The position numbers and the translations under genes are program-made. Below, piece after piece: positions 1 to 8,373 of a stretch of DNA of 64,000 bases. The stretch comes from Claveliimonas acetigenes (GTDB lineage: Bacteria; Bacillota; Clostridia; Lachnospirales; Lachnospiraceae), in assembly GCF_025567385.1 (NCBI RefSeq), contig NZ_JAOQJU010000015.1:5397-69396 (forward strand). The letters are read 5' to 3'. The notes under the pieces were generated by a model. It was not told the DNA's origin. It made no database searches and worked only from the letters and a program-made list of their open reading frames with translations. Each line of letters starts with the position of its first letter. The stretch's first letter is position 1.

Positions 1-981
1 TTGTGCGTTGGACGACTATATTCCGTTTTGTGAATATTTCATTATTCCATATGTGCTATGGTATGTTTTTGTTGCCGTAACCTTATGGTATTTTGCATTC
101 CGGTGCAGAGAGCGGGGAACCTGTTCGTTCAGGTAGTCAAGCTGTTATACCGGATTGACACGCCGACGAATATTTTCCCAAGTATGCATGTGTTTATTGC
201 GGTTGCCTGCGGTGGCGCTATTTTGAAAAATGGAAACTGCCGAAAATATAAATCGGTTATGTGGGGAACGGGAACGCTTACGGTGCTGGTTGTGCTTTCT
301 ACTGTGTTTTTAAAACAACACAGCGTAGTGGATGTGGTTTTTTCCATTGTATTATATGGAATATGCTATTATGTGTTTTACAGGGTACTGCCGGGATATA
401 AGGAGGAGATTACCCGGCTGGCAACCCGGGAGGAACTTCTGACGGTGCCGAATCTGCTTAGCACGTTTCGGCTTGTTCTTGCTGTCCTTTTTTGGGGAAT
501 TTACCAGAGATACGGAGGAATGGCAGAAAACAGAAAATTGTTGACCGGTATTTTGCTTCTGTCCGGGATTACCGATTTTCTGGATGGAAAAATTGCCAGA
601 AGATTCCATATGGTAAGCGAAGTAGGGAAAATATTAGACCCAATCGCTGATAAGGTAACGCAGGGAGTGCTGCTTATTTGTTTCTTCTCTGAATATGAAG
701 TGGCCAAAGGCGTGTTTTTACTGTTTTTGGTAAAAGAGTGTTATATGAGCGTGATGGGGACAAGAGCTATAAAAAGAGTAAAGAAAAACGAAGGCGCGAA
801 GTGGTATGGCAAAATTAATACCGCAGTATTTTATGCGGTGATGGCTGTCCTTGTTTTTATCCCGGACATATCGGAAAAGGCGGCTAACTTGTTAATCTTG
901 TGTTGCGGCGCTTTTATGCTGCTGGCATTTATTATGTATGGAAATTACTATTCTGTCCTGTTAAAAGAAGAGAAAGGATAA
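1..981 (+). pseudogene. Disrupted PAP2 phosphatase / CDP-alcohol phosphatidyltransferase fusion
   Basis: The intact ancestor would be a membrane protein joining a PAP2-type phosphatase to a CDP-alcohol phosphatidyltransferase. Bases 2 to about 110 encode, in frame 2, a PAP2-like piece (LDDYIPFCEYFIIPYVLWY) running in from outside the window. The gene then resumes in frame 1 at about 118 (NLFVQVVKLLYRIDTPTN, then the PSMHVF histidine motif and KQHSVVD). Some 35-40 residues normally between these pieces are missing and the frame changes, so this is an internal deletion. The C-terminal half from about residue 125 is intact and carries the full phosphotransferase signature, DG-x2-AR-x8-G-x3-D-x3-D (DGKIAR ... 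GKILDPIAD), with several membrane segments. A start at 58 could still give a 307-residue protein with a working C-terminal domain. The family call is firm; the deletion is inferred from recalled family architecture. Confidence 0.75.
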
Positions 982-1020
982 GGATACATTAGGGTAGAGA
1001 GTGTCCAATGCCTGGAAAAG

Positions 1021-1074
1021 CGGCTCGGTGCAAAGATAAGCGTATCAGAGGATTCGCAGCTTTGCGCCGAGCCG
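1021..1074. terminator. Strong hairpin, likely bidirectional terminator
   Basis: A 15-bp stem (CGGCTCGGTGCAAAG at 1021-1035 with CTTTGCGCCGAGCCG at 1060-1074, one G-U pair) lies between the end of the phosphotransferase gene and the convergent ABC permease gene. On the minus strand the stem is followed by CTTTTCC and on the plus strand by TTCTTC, so it probably ends both transcripts. Confidence 0.7.
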
Positions 1075-1103
1075 TTCTTCTGGGAATGGAAGCAAATTAA
1101 TCG

Positions 1104-2489
1104 TTATTCGCTTCGCAGTGCAACGGCCGCGTCTTTCTTCGCAGCCATACGGGCCGGGATGTAGCCTCCTAATAAGGTTAGTACCGTACTGATTAAAACC
1201 AGAATAGCAGCGTGTGAAAATTGCAGTTGGGCGACATTTTCTAACTCAGTCTGATTGTATAGAACCTTATTAATCGGGAAGGTACACAACCAGGCAATTA
1301 CAACGCCTAATGTTCCGGAAAACAGCCCCAGGATGCCGGTTTCGGCATTAAATACGCGTGTGATATCTTTTTTTCTTGCACCAAGAGCCTTTAAGATACC
1401 GATTTCTTTTGTACGTTCGATTACAGAAGTGTAAGTAATGATACTGATCATAATCATACTAGTTACCAATGAGATCCCTGCAAATGCAATCAGGACAATG
1501 GTGGTTGCATCCATAATACTGCCGCTCATTTCAGAAATATTGCCGGCGAGATCAGTATATAAAATCTGATCGGCCGTGTCCTTTCCGGTATTGTAATCAT
1601 CCAAATAAGAGAGCAGCGCCTCTTTGTCATTAAAATCAGCGGCATAAAGCATAATCATATAAGGCTTGCTTTCAGCACCGAGACTTGTCAAAAACATAGA
1701 GCGGGTATTCTCATCCATTTCTTCCATCGTGATAACATTTAATTTGCTGTCCGTCTGGGCTTTTACGATCTCGGAATCTTTATTTTCGTTCATAATAAGC
1801 TCTGTTAATGCGTCGCTGTATGCTATGCCGGTTGACAAAATGCCGGTGGTGTTCTGGCGAAGAATGCCGGTGATGGTAAGTGTAATACTTTTATCAGATT
1901 CATACATGGAAGTATAATCCTGACCGGGTACGAAATTACCGGCTTCGGTCTGTATATAGTAATCATCATTATTGATTAGTTTAAGCTCAGTTCCAACGAT
2001 ATCATCGAAAGAAACAGAGTCTTTGTCTTCTACATCAAAACCAAGGTTTGTGAGAATACTGCTGTCTAATTCATTTTCTTCATTTACCACAAGTACTAAG
2101 TCGGTATCCTGTTTGGGATAATTTCCTGCAAGAAGCTCATAATTGGCTTCCAGATAGGAGTCTTTTTCCTTGTCCAGATTTTCCGGGTAAGAGGAAAGTC
2201 CGGCAGAGTTTATATCCATATTGGAAACGGTATCTGCGGACATAGAGTTCATATCTTTTGCAGAAAGTGTAACGGGAATGATTGTGCCGTCTGCATCTCT
2301 TAAAAGGTTCATACCGGTCAGGCGCATGTAACCGATATTGTCACAGATATCCGGATCAATGGAATTGATATATTCCAAATAGTCATCCGTAAGGATGTTA
2401 GTGTGTGTCTTCTGGTTGTCCTCAGCATCATAGAGATAAATCTCCTGTGCGTCGGTGTGTGAGATATCCTCTTTTTGTCTGTCCCGCAC
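1104..2489 (-). CDS. ABC transporter permease half (FtsX/MacB-like), separated by a stop codon
   Basis: This is the extracellular domain and last three membrane segments of a MacB/FtsX-type permease, expected to move lipids, peptides or drugs across the membrane. Residues 1-320 are a large soluble region. Then come membrane segments near 328-350, 385-410 and 425-447, with the FtsX-type loop ERTKEIGILKALGARKKDI after the first and a C-terminal PARMAAKKD stretch. It starts at a GTG immediately after, and in the same frame as, the TAA that ends the upstream ATPase gene, with no ribosome site of its own visible. The two reading frames are therefore best read as one fused gene interrupted by a single nonsense codon. 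Confidence 0.8.
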   Translation of the reverse strand: MRDRQKEDISHTDAQEIYLYDAEDNQKTHTNILTDDYLEYINSIDPDICDNIGYMRLTGMNLLRDADGTIIPVTLSAKDMNSMSADTVSNMDINSAGLSSYPENLDKEKDSYLEANYELLAGNYPKQDTDLVLVVNEENELDSSILTNLGFDVEDKDSVSFDDIVGTELKLINNDDYYIQTEAGNFVPGQDYTSMYESDKSITLTITGILRQNTTGILSTGIAYSDALTELIMNENKDSEIVKAQTDSKLNVITMEEMDENTRSMFLTSLGAESKPYMIMLYAADFNDKEALLSYLDDYNTGKDTADQILYTDLAGNISEMSGSIMDATTIVLIAFAGISLVTSMIMISIITYTSVIERTKEIGILKALGARKKDITRVFNAETGILGLFSGTLGVVIAWLCTFPINKVLYNQTELENVAQLQFSHAAILVLISTVLTLLGGYIPARMAAKKDAAVALRSE

Positions 2490-3455
2490 TTACTTGCGTA
2501 TTTCGGTCATCGTCTCTTCGTCAAGTTCCATGGCCGATTGAGAGATAATAACCGGGAATTGTGACAAGGTACTATTCTGTGTATTGTCAATCTGTTTTTG
2601 GAAACCGGTGGACAGGCTTAGTATTACTGCAATTCCTATAATGCCAATGCTGGAGGCAAAAGAAGTAAGGAATGTCCTTCCCTTTTTCGTTTTTAGGTTA
2701 TTGAAGGAAAGCGAGAGGGCAGTCTTCATGGACATATGTGTTTTCTTTATTTTAAAACTGTCCGGCTTGGGCCGCTCCTGATGAGGGTGGGTATCGGATA
2801 TCAGATGTCCATCCTGAAAACGGATGATACGGTCGGCGTATTGTGTTGCAAGATCAGGGTTATGGGTAACCATGATAACCAGACGGTCTTTGGCTACTTC
2901 TTTGATTAAATCCATGATCTGTATGCTGGTAGCAGTATCCAAAGCGCCGGTTGGCTCATCGCAGAGCAGGATTTCCGGATCATTAGCCAGTGCTCTGGCG
3001 ATTGCAACACGCTGCATCTGTCCTCCGGAAAGCTGGTTCGGTTTTTTGTCCAGATGCTTCTCTAGTCCTACCTGCTTTAAGACTTCCAGGGCGCGTTTGT
3101 GTTTCTCCTGTTTGGAAACGCCGCTCAATGTCATACCCAGTTCAACATTTGCCACAATACTCTGATGCATAATCAGGTTATAACTCTGGAAGATAAAGCC
3201 AACGGAATTGTTTCGATAGGCGTCCCAGTCACTTTCTTTAAAATCTTTGGTATGCTTTCCTTTGATGATTAAATCTCCGCCGTCGTATCGGTCAAGTCCG
3301 CCTATAATGTTGAGGCAGGTGGTTTTGCCCGAACCGCTGGTTCCTAATATTGCAACGAATTCCTTTTCGCGGAAGGCAACGCTAATATCATCAAGTGCAA
3401 CGGTATCCGTATTGCCTGTGTGATATACTTTTCTTATGTTCTTTAGTTCAAGCAT
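2490..3455 (-). CDS. ABC transporter ATPase with first permease segment (N-terminal half of a split gene)
   Basis: Residues 1-220 form a MacB/LolD-type ATPase with Walker A GTSGSGKTT, signature LSGGQMQR and Walker B LLCDEPTGALD, so the nucleotide-binding domain is complete. A linker leads to one membrane segment (about 257-280, SSIGIIGIAVILSLSTGF) and the start of the extracellular domain, where translation ends at TAA (2490-2492). The next codons continue in the same frame with the rest of the permease (1104-2489). A CAA-to-TAA change would explain the break. The gene lies 78 bp downstream of a TetR gene on the same strand, which suggests a regulated efflux operon. Readthrough could restore the full protein of about 780 residues. 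Confidence 0.85.
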   Translation of the reverse strand: MLELKNIRKVYHTGNTDTVALDDISVAFREKEFVAILGTSGSGKTTCLNIIGGLDRYDGGDLIIKGKHTKDFKESDWDAYRNNSVGFIFQSYNLIMHQSIVANVELGMTLSGVSKQEKHKRALEVLKQVGLEKHLDKKPNQLSGGQMQRVAIARALANDPEILLCDEPTGALDTATSIQIMDLIKEVAKDRLVIMVTHNPDLATQYADRIIRFQDGHLISDTHPHQERPKPDSFKIKKTHMSMKTALSLSFNNLKTKKGRTFLTSFASSIGIIGIAVILSLSTGFQKQIDNTQNSTLSQFPVIISQSAMELDEETMTEIRK

Positions 3456-3533
3456 AATATCTCTCCTTTACATATGATTCATACATAATAGGATTCGTAA
3501 ATGAGAGAATCAAGTGGTTTCATACTTTTTTTA

Positions 3534-4100
3534 TTATTTCTCTGGTGTTTTAGTGATATCAAGCGGCGGCGTCATAAAAGAAGCAATCATCTGAGCCATC
3601 TGTTCGGGCGTCTCTTTATATCCGCTGTCGCTCCAAAGAATCAATGCAAAGGACAGACCGCCTGCACTAAAGTGTAAATGATAATTTGCAGAAGCGCTTA
3701 AATTTTGTTTTCCTAAAAGATTCGTATAAAAGTTTTTCAGGTTATCAACAAAATTTTGAAAGACCAGTTCAAGCAGGTTCGCTTTTTTTAATGTGGGAAT
3801 CAAATTGCCATGTTCCCGAAAAAAGGTAAAAAAATGCACGGCAAGTTGGTAGAGTGTAATATTGGGATGGGACTTTATCTCTGATATGAAATCATTGGCG
3901 ATATTGTTAAAGTATTGGATTAAAATATCTTCTTTGGAAGAATAAGTCCGATAATAGGTCATGCGTGAAACTCCGGCTTTTTTTGCGATATCTGTGACAG
4001 TGATGCTTTGGTAATCATTCTGCTCCATAAGAAGGAGCAGGGCAGTGGAAATATAATTCTTTACCAGCGCAGTCTCATGTTCTTCTTTTTTTCTTCCCAT
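3534..4100 (-). CDS. TetR/AcrR family transcriptional regulator
   Basis: This is a 188-residue one-domain-plus-ligand-domain repressor. Residues 8-60 contain the TetR helix-turn-helix (ITVTDIAKKAGVSRMTYYRTYSSKEDIL). The C-terminal half resembles the TetR_C domains found next to membrane proteins and dihydroxyacetone-kinase regulators. It is read away from the LPG-synthase-like operon and precedes the ABC genes on the same strand. A perfect palindrome in the divergent promoter region (4231-4246) is a plausible operator, so it may control both its own ABC operon and the divergent genes. The ligand cannot be predicted. Confidence 0.88.
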   Translation of the reverse strand: MGRKKEEHETALVKNYISTALLLLMEQNDYQSITVTDIAKKAGVSRMTYYRTYSSKEDILIQYFNNIANDFISEIKSHPNITLYQLAVHFFTFFREHGNLIPTLKKANLLELVFQNFVDNLKNFYTNLLGKQNLSASANYHLHFSAGGLSFALILWSDSGYKETPEQMAQMIASFMTPPLDITKTPEK

Positions 4101-4195
4101 ATATACATACCTCCGCTTCTAAGATTTTGTTTATAGATTTTACTTTTTTTTAATGAACAAATGGAAAGGATGTGTCACAAATGCGTTTTTCCGTA

Positions 4196-4246
4196 TTGTT
4201 TCGGAAATACGGATTGTTTATACTAATTATTGTTACAAGTGTAACA
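4196..4246 (+). promoter_or_regulatory. Promoter with TetR-type palindrome
   Basis: TTGTTT (4196-4201), a 17-bp spacer and TATACT (4219-4224) form a sigma-A-type promoter facing the operon at 4.3 kb. Just after the -10 lies the perfect palindrome TGTTACA-AG-TGTAACA (4231-4246), placed where a bound repressor would block initiation. The divergent TetR gene is the obvious candidate binder; this assignment is inferred from position. Confidence 0.55.
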
Positions 4247-4274
4247 TGAAAAAGAAAAAATATCCAGACAAAAG

Positions 4275-4354
4275 AAGGAGGACTACGAATGAATTTATCA
4301 CATATTGCAACAAGGAAAGCGGGCGAGAGCAATCGATGCAAAACACAGAAATAA
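4275..4354 (+). promoter_or_regulatory. Strong ribosome site opening a 21-codon out-of-frame reading frame
   Basis: AAGGAGG (4275-4281) is ideally spaced, 7 nt, before ATG at 4289, but that ATG reads only 21 codons (MNLSHIATRK...) to TAA at 4352. The membrane-protein gene runs in another frame whose first start is a TTG at 4305 without its own site. Either a one-base indel has shifted the N-terminus of that gene, or this is a leader peptide that couples translation. Confidence 0.5.
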
Positions 4355-5330
4355 AAAATGGCTGAAAGTAGGTTTTATTTTACTTTTATTCGGAATCGCA
4401 GTATTCAGACTTTGGGATTATTTGTGGGAAAGCTTTCGTGAAATTGCAAGGATTTCTGTTTGGGGAAAGATTGGAATGTTCCTGGCATCCACAGGTTATA
4501 TGTTGATGGAAGGAATGGCTGTCAGCCGGTTAGCGAAGGTCTTTCATACAAATCTCAAGTGGAGAGAAGGCGTTGGGTGTGCCTATTACTGCAGTTTCGT
4601 AAGAGTTATGACGTTTGGGGGAGGAGCAGGTGCGGCGGAGATTTATTATTTGAGCAAAAAAGGTATGGAACCGGCACATGCTTTTGATACTACTCTGATA
4701 CAATATCTGTGCCAGAAATTAACGGTTACCATTTTAGGAGCGGGGAGCCTGATTTTTCTTTTTAAAAGTATAGAAGATGTTATCGGGAAGTATAAGTATT
4801 ATTTCGTGTACGGAGTGACAATCGCTGTTGTGATTATTGTCGCGATCATGCTGGTTTTATTATCAAGAAGAATCGCAGAGTTGCTGTGCGTGGGATTAGA
4901 CCGGATCGGAGAAAAGAAAGCAGCCTGGAAAAATAAGACTGATCAGTGGAAGGAACAAGTGATGCTTTCACAAAAAGGGGTGAAAGCAATGCTTGGGGAA
5001 AAAGGAATACTGGCAGAAATGTTTGTGTGGAATACGCTGAAGTATTTTTGCTGGTTTTCCGTTCCTTTTCTCATATATGGAGAGAGGAATATGGGATTCT
5101 GGTATATTTCCGCCGGACTTATGGCAGTTGCAACGGTCATGGCTTCTGTTATTCCGGTGCCGGGCGGTTATGGAGCACTTGAATTTATGCAGCTTCTGTT
5201 GTTTGGATCCGTGCTTGGAAGGGCGAGGGCAGTATCCATGGTGATATTATACCGGGTAGTAACAACGATCTTGCCTGCTTTTATCGGAGGAGGGGTTGCG
5301 GCATTCTATAAAAGGAGAATCTTACATTGA
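4305..5330 (+). CDS. Lysylphosphatidylglycerol-synthase-like transmembrane protein (UPF0104 type)
   Basis: The 341-residue polytopic protein matches the membrane (flippase-like) half of MprF, the LPG_synthase_TM family, without the aminoacyl-transfer domain. Hydrophobic segments occupy most of residues 18-335, and the family-type motif near the end (ASVIPVPGGYGALE) is present. Such stand-alone proteins are thought to move or anchor lipids in the cytoplasmic membrane. The N-terminus is doubtful: this frame begins at TTG 4305, while the good ribosome site serves an ATG in another frame at 4289. Its stop overlaps the TTG start of the next gene, so the two are translationally coupled. Confidence 0.8.
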   Translation: MQQGKRARAIDAKHRNKKWLKVGFILLLFGIAVFRLWDYLWESFREIARISVWGKIGMFLASTGYMLMEGMAVSRLAKVFHTNLKWREGVGCAYYCSFVRVMTFGGGAGAAEIYYLSKKGMEPAHAFDTTLIQYLCQKLTVTILGAGSLIFLFKSIEDVIGKYKYYFVYGVTIAVVIIVAIMLVLLSRRIAELLCVGLDRIGEKKAAWKNKTDQWKEQVMLSQKGVKAMLGEKGILAEMFVWNTLKYFCWFSVPFLIYGERNMGFWYISAGLMAVATVMASVIPVPGGYGALEFMQLLLFGSVLGRARAVSMVILYRVVTTILPAFIGGGVAAFYKRRILH

Positions 5331-6136
5331 ATATATTGTTTACAGTAAATAGGGAATATATGGAACATGTCATAGATTGTATCCGGTCGATTATACGTTT
5401 TCCTTCAAATGACGGATATAATGTTTATATTTTACATTCTGATTTTCAGGCTCAGGATCAGATATATTTTATGACACAAATAGGAGATAAGAATACGATG
5501 GTGCATTTTCAGTTTGTTGATTCTTCGTTGTTTGCGTCTTTCCCGGAAAGCGACAGGTATCCGAGACTTATTTATTACCGTATATTTGCAGCGTCTTTAC
5601 TGCCGCCGGATGTAGATAAAGTCCTATATCTGGATGGAGATACGATTGTAATTAATCCGCTTGAGGAGTTGTACAAGCGGGATTTTGAAGGAAATTATTT
5701 TCTGGCATGTACACATGTAAAAAAATTTCTCAACAAAATTAACCAGTACAGGCTCGGCATGGAGGAGGAAAGTACGTATATCAACAGTGGAGTTATGCTG
5801 ATGAATTTAAGCGAATTACGAGAGAAACAAAATATAAAAGAAGTGATGTCATTCGTTGAGAAAAAAAGACGGTATCTTACCTTACCGGATCAGGATATTA
5901 TAACCGCTTTATATGGAAATAAAACAGGGATTTTGGATACGATGAAATATAATTTGAGCGACAGGATGCTATCTTTTTATAATGCGGATCCGAGCCATAA
6001 AAAGATAGATTTAGAATGGGTAAGAGAAAACACGGTAGTGATTCATTATTATGGAAAACAAAAGCCCTGGAAAAAGAATTATTTGGGCATATTGGATGTT
6101 TTTTATCGTGAAATGAAAGACTGCAGATATATTTGA
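5327..6136 (+). CDS. Family 8 glycosyltransferase
   Basis: This 269-residue GT-A enzyme shows the GT8 layout: N-terminal MNILFTVNREY, the donor-contact region RYPRLIYYRIFAASLLPP, the metal-binding DGD at residues 103-105 (YLDGDTIV), the INSGVMLMNL stretch, and a late H-Y-x-G motif (HYYGKQKPW). GT8 enzymes transfer glucose or galactose to lipids, lipooligosaccharide or proteins. The TTG start overlaps the stop of the membrane-protein gene (ATTGA) behind AAAGGAGA, so the pair is coupled and may glycosylate a membrane lipid. The acceptor is unknown. Confidence 0.88.
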   Translation: MNILFTVNREYMEHVIDCIRSIIRFPSNDGYNVYILHSDFQAQDQIYFMTQIGDKNTMVHFQFVDSSLFASFPESDRYPRLIYYRIFAASLLPPDVDKVLYLDGDTIVINPLEELYKRDFEGNYFLACTHVKKFLNKINQYRLGMEEESTYINSGVMLMNLSELREKQNIKEVMSFVEKKRRYLTLPDQDIITALYGNKTGILDTMKYNLSDRMLSFYNADPSHKKIDLEWVRENTVVIHYYGKQKPWKKNYLGILDVFYREMKDCRYI

Positions 6137-6150
6137 GGAGAAGAGTTATT

Positions 6151-7101
6151 ATGTCAAAAAAAAAGAAGGCTGTGTCTCGACGGCCAATTGTAATTGGAAT
6201 ACCGAGGGCGATGCTGTACCACCGTTATTCTGTGTTGTGGGATTCTTTTTTCTCCGGGCTGGGCATTGGAACGGTTGTCAGCGAACCGACAACAAAAGGA
6301 ATTTTGGAAGAGGGCACATCTTATGCGATTGATGAGGCCTGCCTGGCTACTAAAATATTTCTGGGGCATGTGAAATCGTTGATCGGGAAATGTGATTATA
6401 TATTAATACCGCGCATTTCTAATTTTGGTTTACAGCGCAGTATGTGTACAAAATTCGAGGCGCTTTATGATATGACTGTCAATACCTTTCGCAGCACAGG
6501 ACAAAAATTCCTTTCTTATAATGTGGATGTAAAGCATAGACAAGACGAAGAAAAAGCATTTCTGGAAATGGGAATTCATTTGGGATTCCATAGAAAGGAA
6601 GTGCAGAAGGCATATAAAAGAGCAAAAAAAGCGGAGTTGGAGGATGTCAAACAGAAAGTAAAAGAACAGGAAAGATTGTATCAATTACCGAAAACCAAAA
6701 TTCTGCTGGCGGGACACAGTTATATCATTGAAGATGCATATATCGGAAGGCCGATTCAGAGAATGCTGGAAAGGATGGATGCAGTACCGATACGGGCAGA
6801 TCTTACGGAACGGAAATCAGCGCTGGAACGAAGCCTGAAACTATCGCCTACATTAAAATGGGAAATTAACCGGGAGATTGCAGGAGGTATTTATAAAAAA
6901 CGAAACAATGTAGACGGAATTATCCTTCTCAGTGCATTCCCCTGTGGCCCGGATTCCATGGTAAATGAGATGATAGTGCGGAGAAATAATGGAATCCCGC
7001 TTTTGAATCTGATCATGGACGGGCAGGACGGAGACGCTGGTGTAGAAACAAGGATTGAAAGTTTTATTGATATTATCGGATTTAAGAAGGGAAAATTATA
7101 A
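6151..7101 (+). CDS. Acyl-CoA dehydratase activase-related protein (DUF2229 type)
   Basis: The protein matches the 2-hydroxyacyl-CoA-dehydratase-like proteins found in three-gene sets with an activase. Recognisable parts are the N-terminal IGIPRAMLYHRYSVLWDSFF, the conserved cysteine segment SYAIDEACLATKIFLGHV, IPRISNFG, and the C-terminal FPCGPDSM and LIMDGQDGDAGVETRIESF. ATG 6151, behind GAGGAG, is preferred over TTG 6133, giving 316 residues. The cysteines probably bind an iron-sulfur cluster, by analogy with HgdB-like subunits. It is followed by a damaged sister subunit and an intact activase. Its substrate is not known; such sets are common in anaerobic Clostridia. Confidence 0.75.
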   Translation: MSKKKKAVSRRPIVIGIPRAMLYHRYSVLWDSFFSGLGIGTVVSEPTTKGILEEGTSYAIDEACLATKIFLGHVKSLIGKCDYILIPRISNFGLQRSMCTKFEALYDMTVNTFRSTGQKFLSYNVDVKHRQDEEKAFLEMGIHLGFHRKEVQKAYKRAKKAELEDVKQKVKEQERLYQLPKTKILLAGHSYIIEDAYIGRPIQRMLERMDAVPIRADLTERKSALERSLKLSPTLKWEINREIAGGIYKKRNNVDGIILLSAFPCGPDSMVNEMIVRRNNGIPLLNLIMDGQDGDAGVETRIESFIDIIGFKKGKL

Positions 7102-7398
7102 TGGAGCAGACGAAAAAAGTATCATTTCCTATGATTGCGAGGTATAACTGTGCGATTCGTTATATTATAGAAAATGGCCTTGATGTAAATTATGTGATGC
7201 AGCCGCAGATGACCAGAAGGACAATGGAGCTGTACACCCGAAATTGATATTATGCCGGTGCTGCAGAATATAGGAAAAGATTATAAAATACCCATCTTAT
7301 ACCTGACATATGATTCTCAGACGAGCGATACAGGCTTGATGACAAGAATCGAAGCTTTTTACGATATGATACAGATGAGAAAGAAGGTAATCCGATGA
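7101..7398 (+). pseudogene. Internally deleted 2-hydroxyacyl-CoA dehydratase-like subunit
   Basis: Both ends of a sister subunit survive but the middle is gone. Bases 7101-7240 encode the N-terminus (MEQTKKVSFPMIARYN..., ending MQPQMTRRTMELYTRN and TGA at 7245). Bases 7246-7398, in a different frame, encode the C-terminus (DIMPVLQNIGKDYKIPILYL... SDTGLMTRIEAFYDM). Relatives are about 370 residues long; here fewer than 100 codons remain, so some 270 are missing and the frame is broken at the join. The last codon overlaps the ATG of the intact activase (ATGA), so the old operon spacing survives. Confidence 0.8.
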
Positions 7399-8345
7399 GG
7401 GAAGCATATCTTGGGATTGATGTGGGATCAATTTCTACAAAAGGAGTTATTATTAATAAAGACAAAGAGATATTGGCAAGCGAGTATATCTGGACGGAGG
7501 GAGATCCGATTGGCGCGGTTAAAAGGCTGGTTGCTTTGCTGGAAAAACAGTTTGATAAAGAACATAATAAGATTGTTGCTACGGGAACGACGGGAAGCGC
7601 CAGGCGGCTGGTGGGGACCATTACCGGGGCAACTATGGTTAAAAATGAGATTACGGCGCATGCTGTTGGGACTACTGCTTTTTATCCGGAAGTTCGGACA
7701 ATTCTGGAAATTGGCGGGCAGGATTCTAAAATTATATTAGTGGAAAATGGCGTGGCGGTAGATTATGCGATGAATACGTTATGTGCTGCAGGAACAGGGG
7801 CATTTCTCTCCAGTCAATCAAAGCGCCTGGGAATTGAAGTGGAAGAAATGGGAGACATTGCCCTCCGGTCAAAGCATCCGACGCCGATTGCCGCCAGATG
7901 TACAGTATTTGCGGAGTCAGATTTGGTTCATAAAATTCAGATGGGGCATACGAAGGAAGATATTATTGCAGGGCTCTGTAATGCGGTTGTTTCAAATTAT
8001 CTGAATAATGTGGGAAAAGGGAAGAAAATTGTTCCGCCGATTGTATTTCAGGGCGGTGTCAGTAAGAATATTGGTGTAGTGGAAGCTTTTAGAAAGATGT
8101 TGGGATATGAGATTCAAGTGGATGAAAATGGACATCTGATGGGAGCGTTGGGGGCGGCTATACTGGCGGAAAAAAGTGAAAAGAGAAAAGAATTTGATTT
8201 TTCGATGGAGGGCACACAGTTCCAGACACGGGAAATCTGTTGCGGGCGCTGTGCCAACAACTGTGAAATTATGTGCGTGTACCGGGATAATGTGTTAATA
8301 GACAGTTGGGGGAACCGCTGTGAAAAAGGAGAAATCATTCATTAA
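7395..8345 (+). CDS. CoA dehydratase activase, BadF/HgdC-type ATPase
   Basis: This 316-residue ASKHA-fold ATPase activates 2-hydroxyacyl-CoA dehydratases by ATP-driven electron transfer. Visible are the phosphate-1 loop (YLGIDVGSISTKGVI), the IGGQDSKII phosphate-2 region, and CAAGTGAFLSSQ, whose cysteine is one of the ligands of the bridging [4Fe-4S] cluster in the family, with the second in ARCTVFAESDLV. A C-terminal cysteine-rich tail (CCGRCANNCEIMC) may bind another cluster. The ATG overlaps the end of the deleted subunit. With that partner destroyed, the activase and the 6151 gene may serve another dehydratase or be on the way out. Confidence 0.85.
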   Translation: MREAYLGIDVGSISTKGVIINKDKEILASEYIWTEGDPIGAVKRLVALLEKQFDKEHNKIVATGTTGSARRLVGTITGATMVKNEITAHAVGTTAFYPEVRTILEIGGQDSKIILVENGVAVDYAMNTLCAAGTGAFLSSQSKRLGIEVEEMGDIALRSKHPTPIAARCTVFAESDLVHKIQMGHTKEDIIAGLCNAVVSNYLNNVGKGKKIVPPIVFQGGVSKNIGVVEAFRKMLGYEIQVDENGHLMGALGAAILAEKSEKRKEFDFSMEGTQFQTREICCGRCANNCEIMCVYRDNVLIDSWGNRCEKGEIIH

Positions 8346-8373
8346 TTTGAGAAGGACGGTGTGGGAAGGAAAA

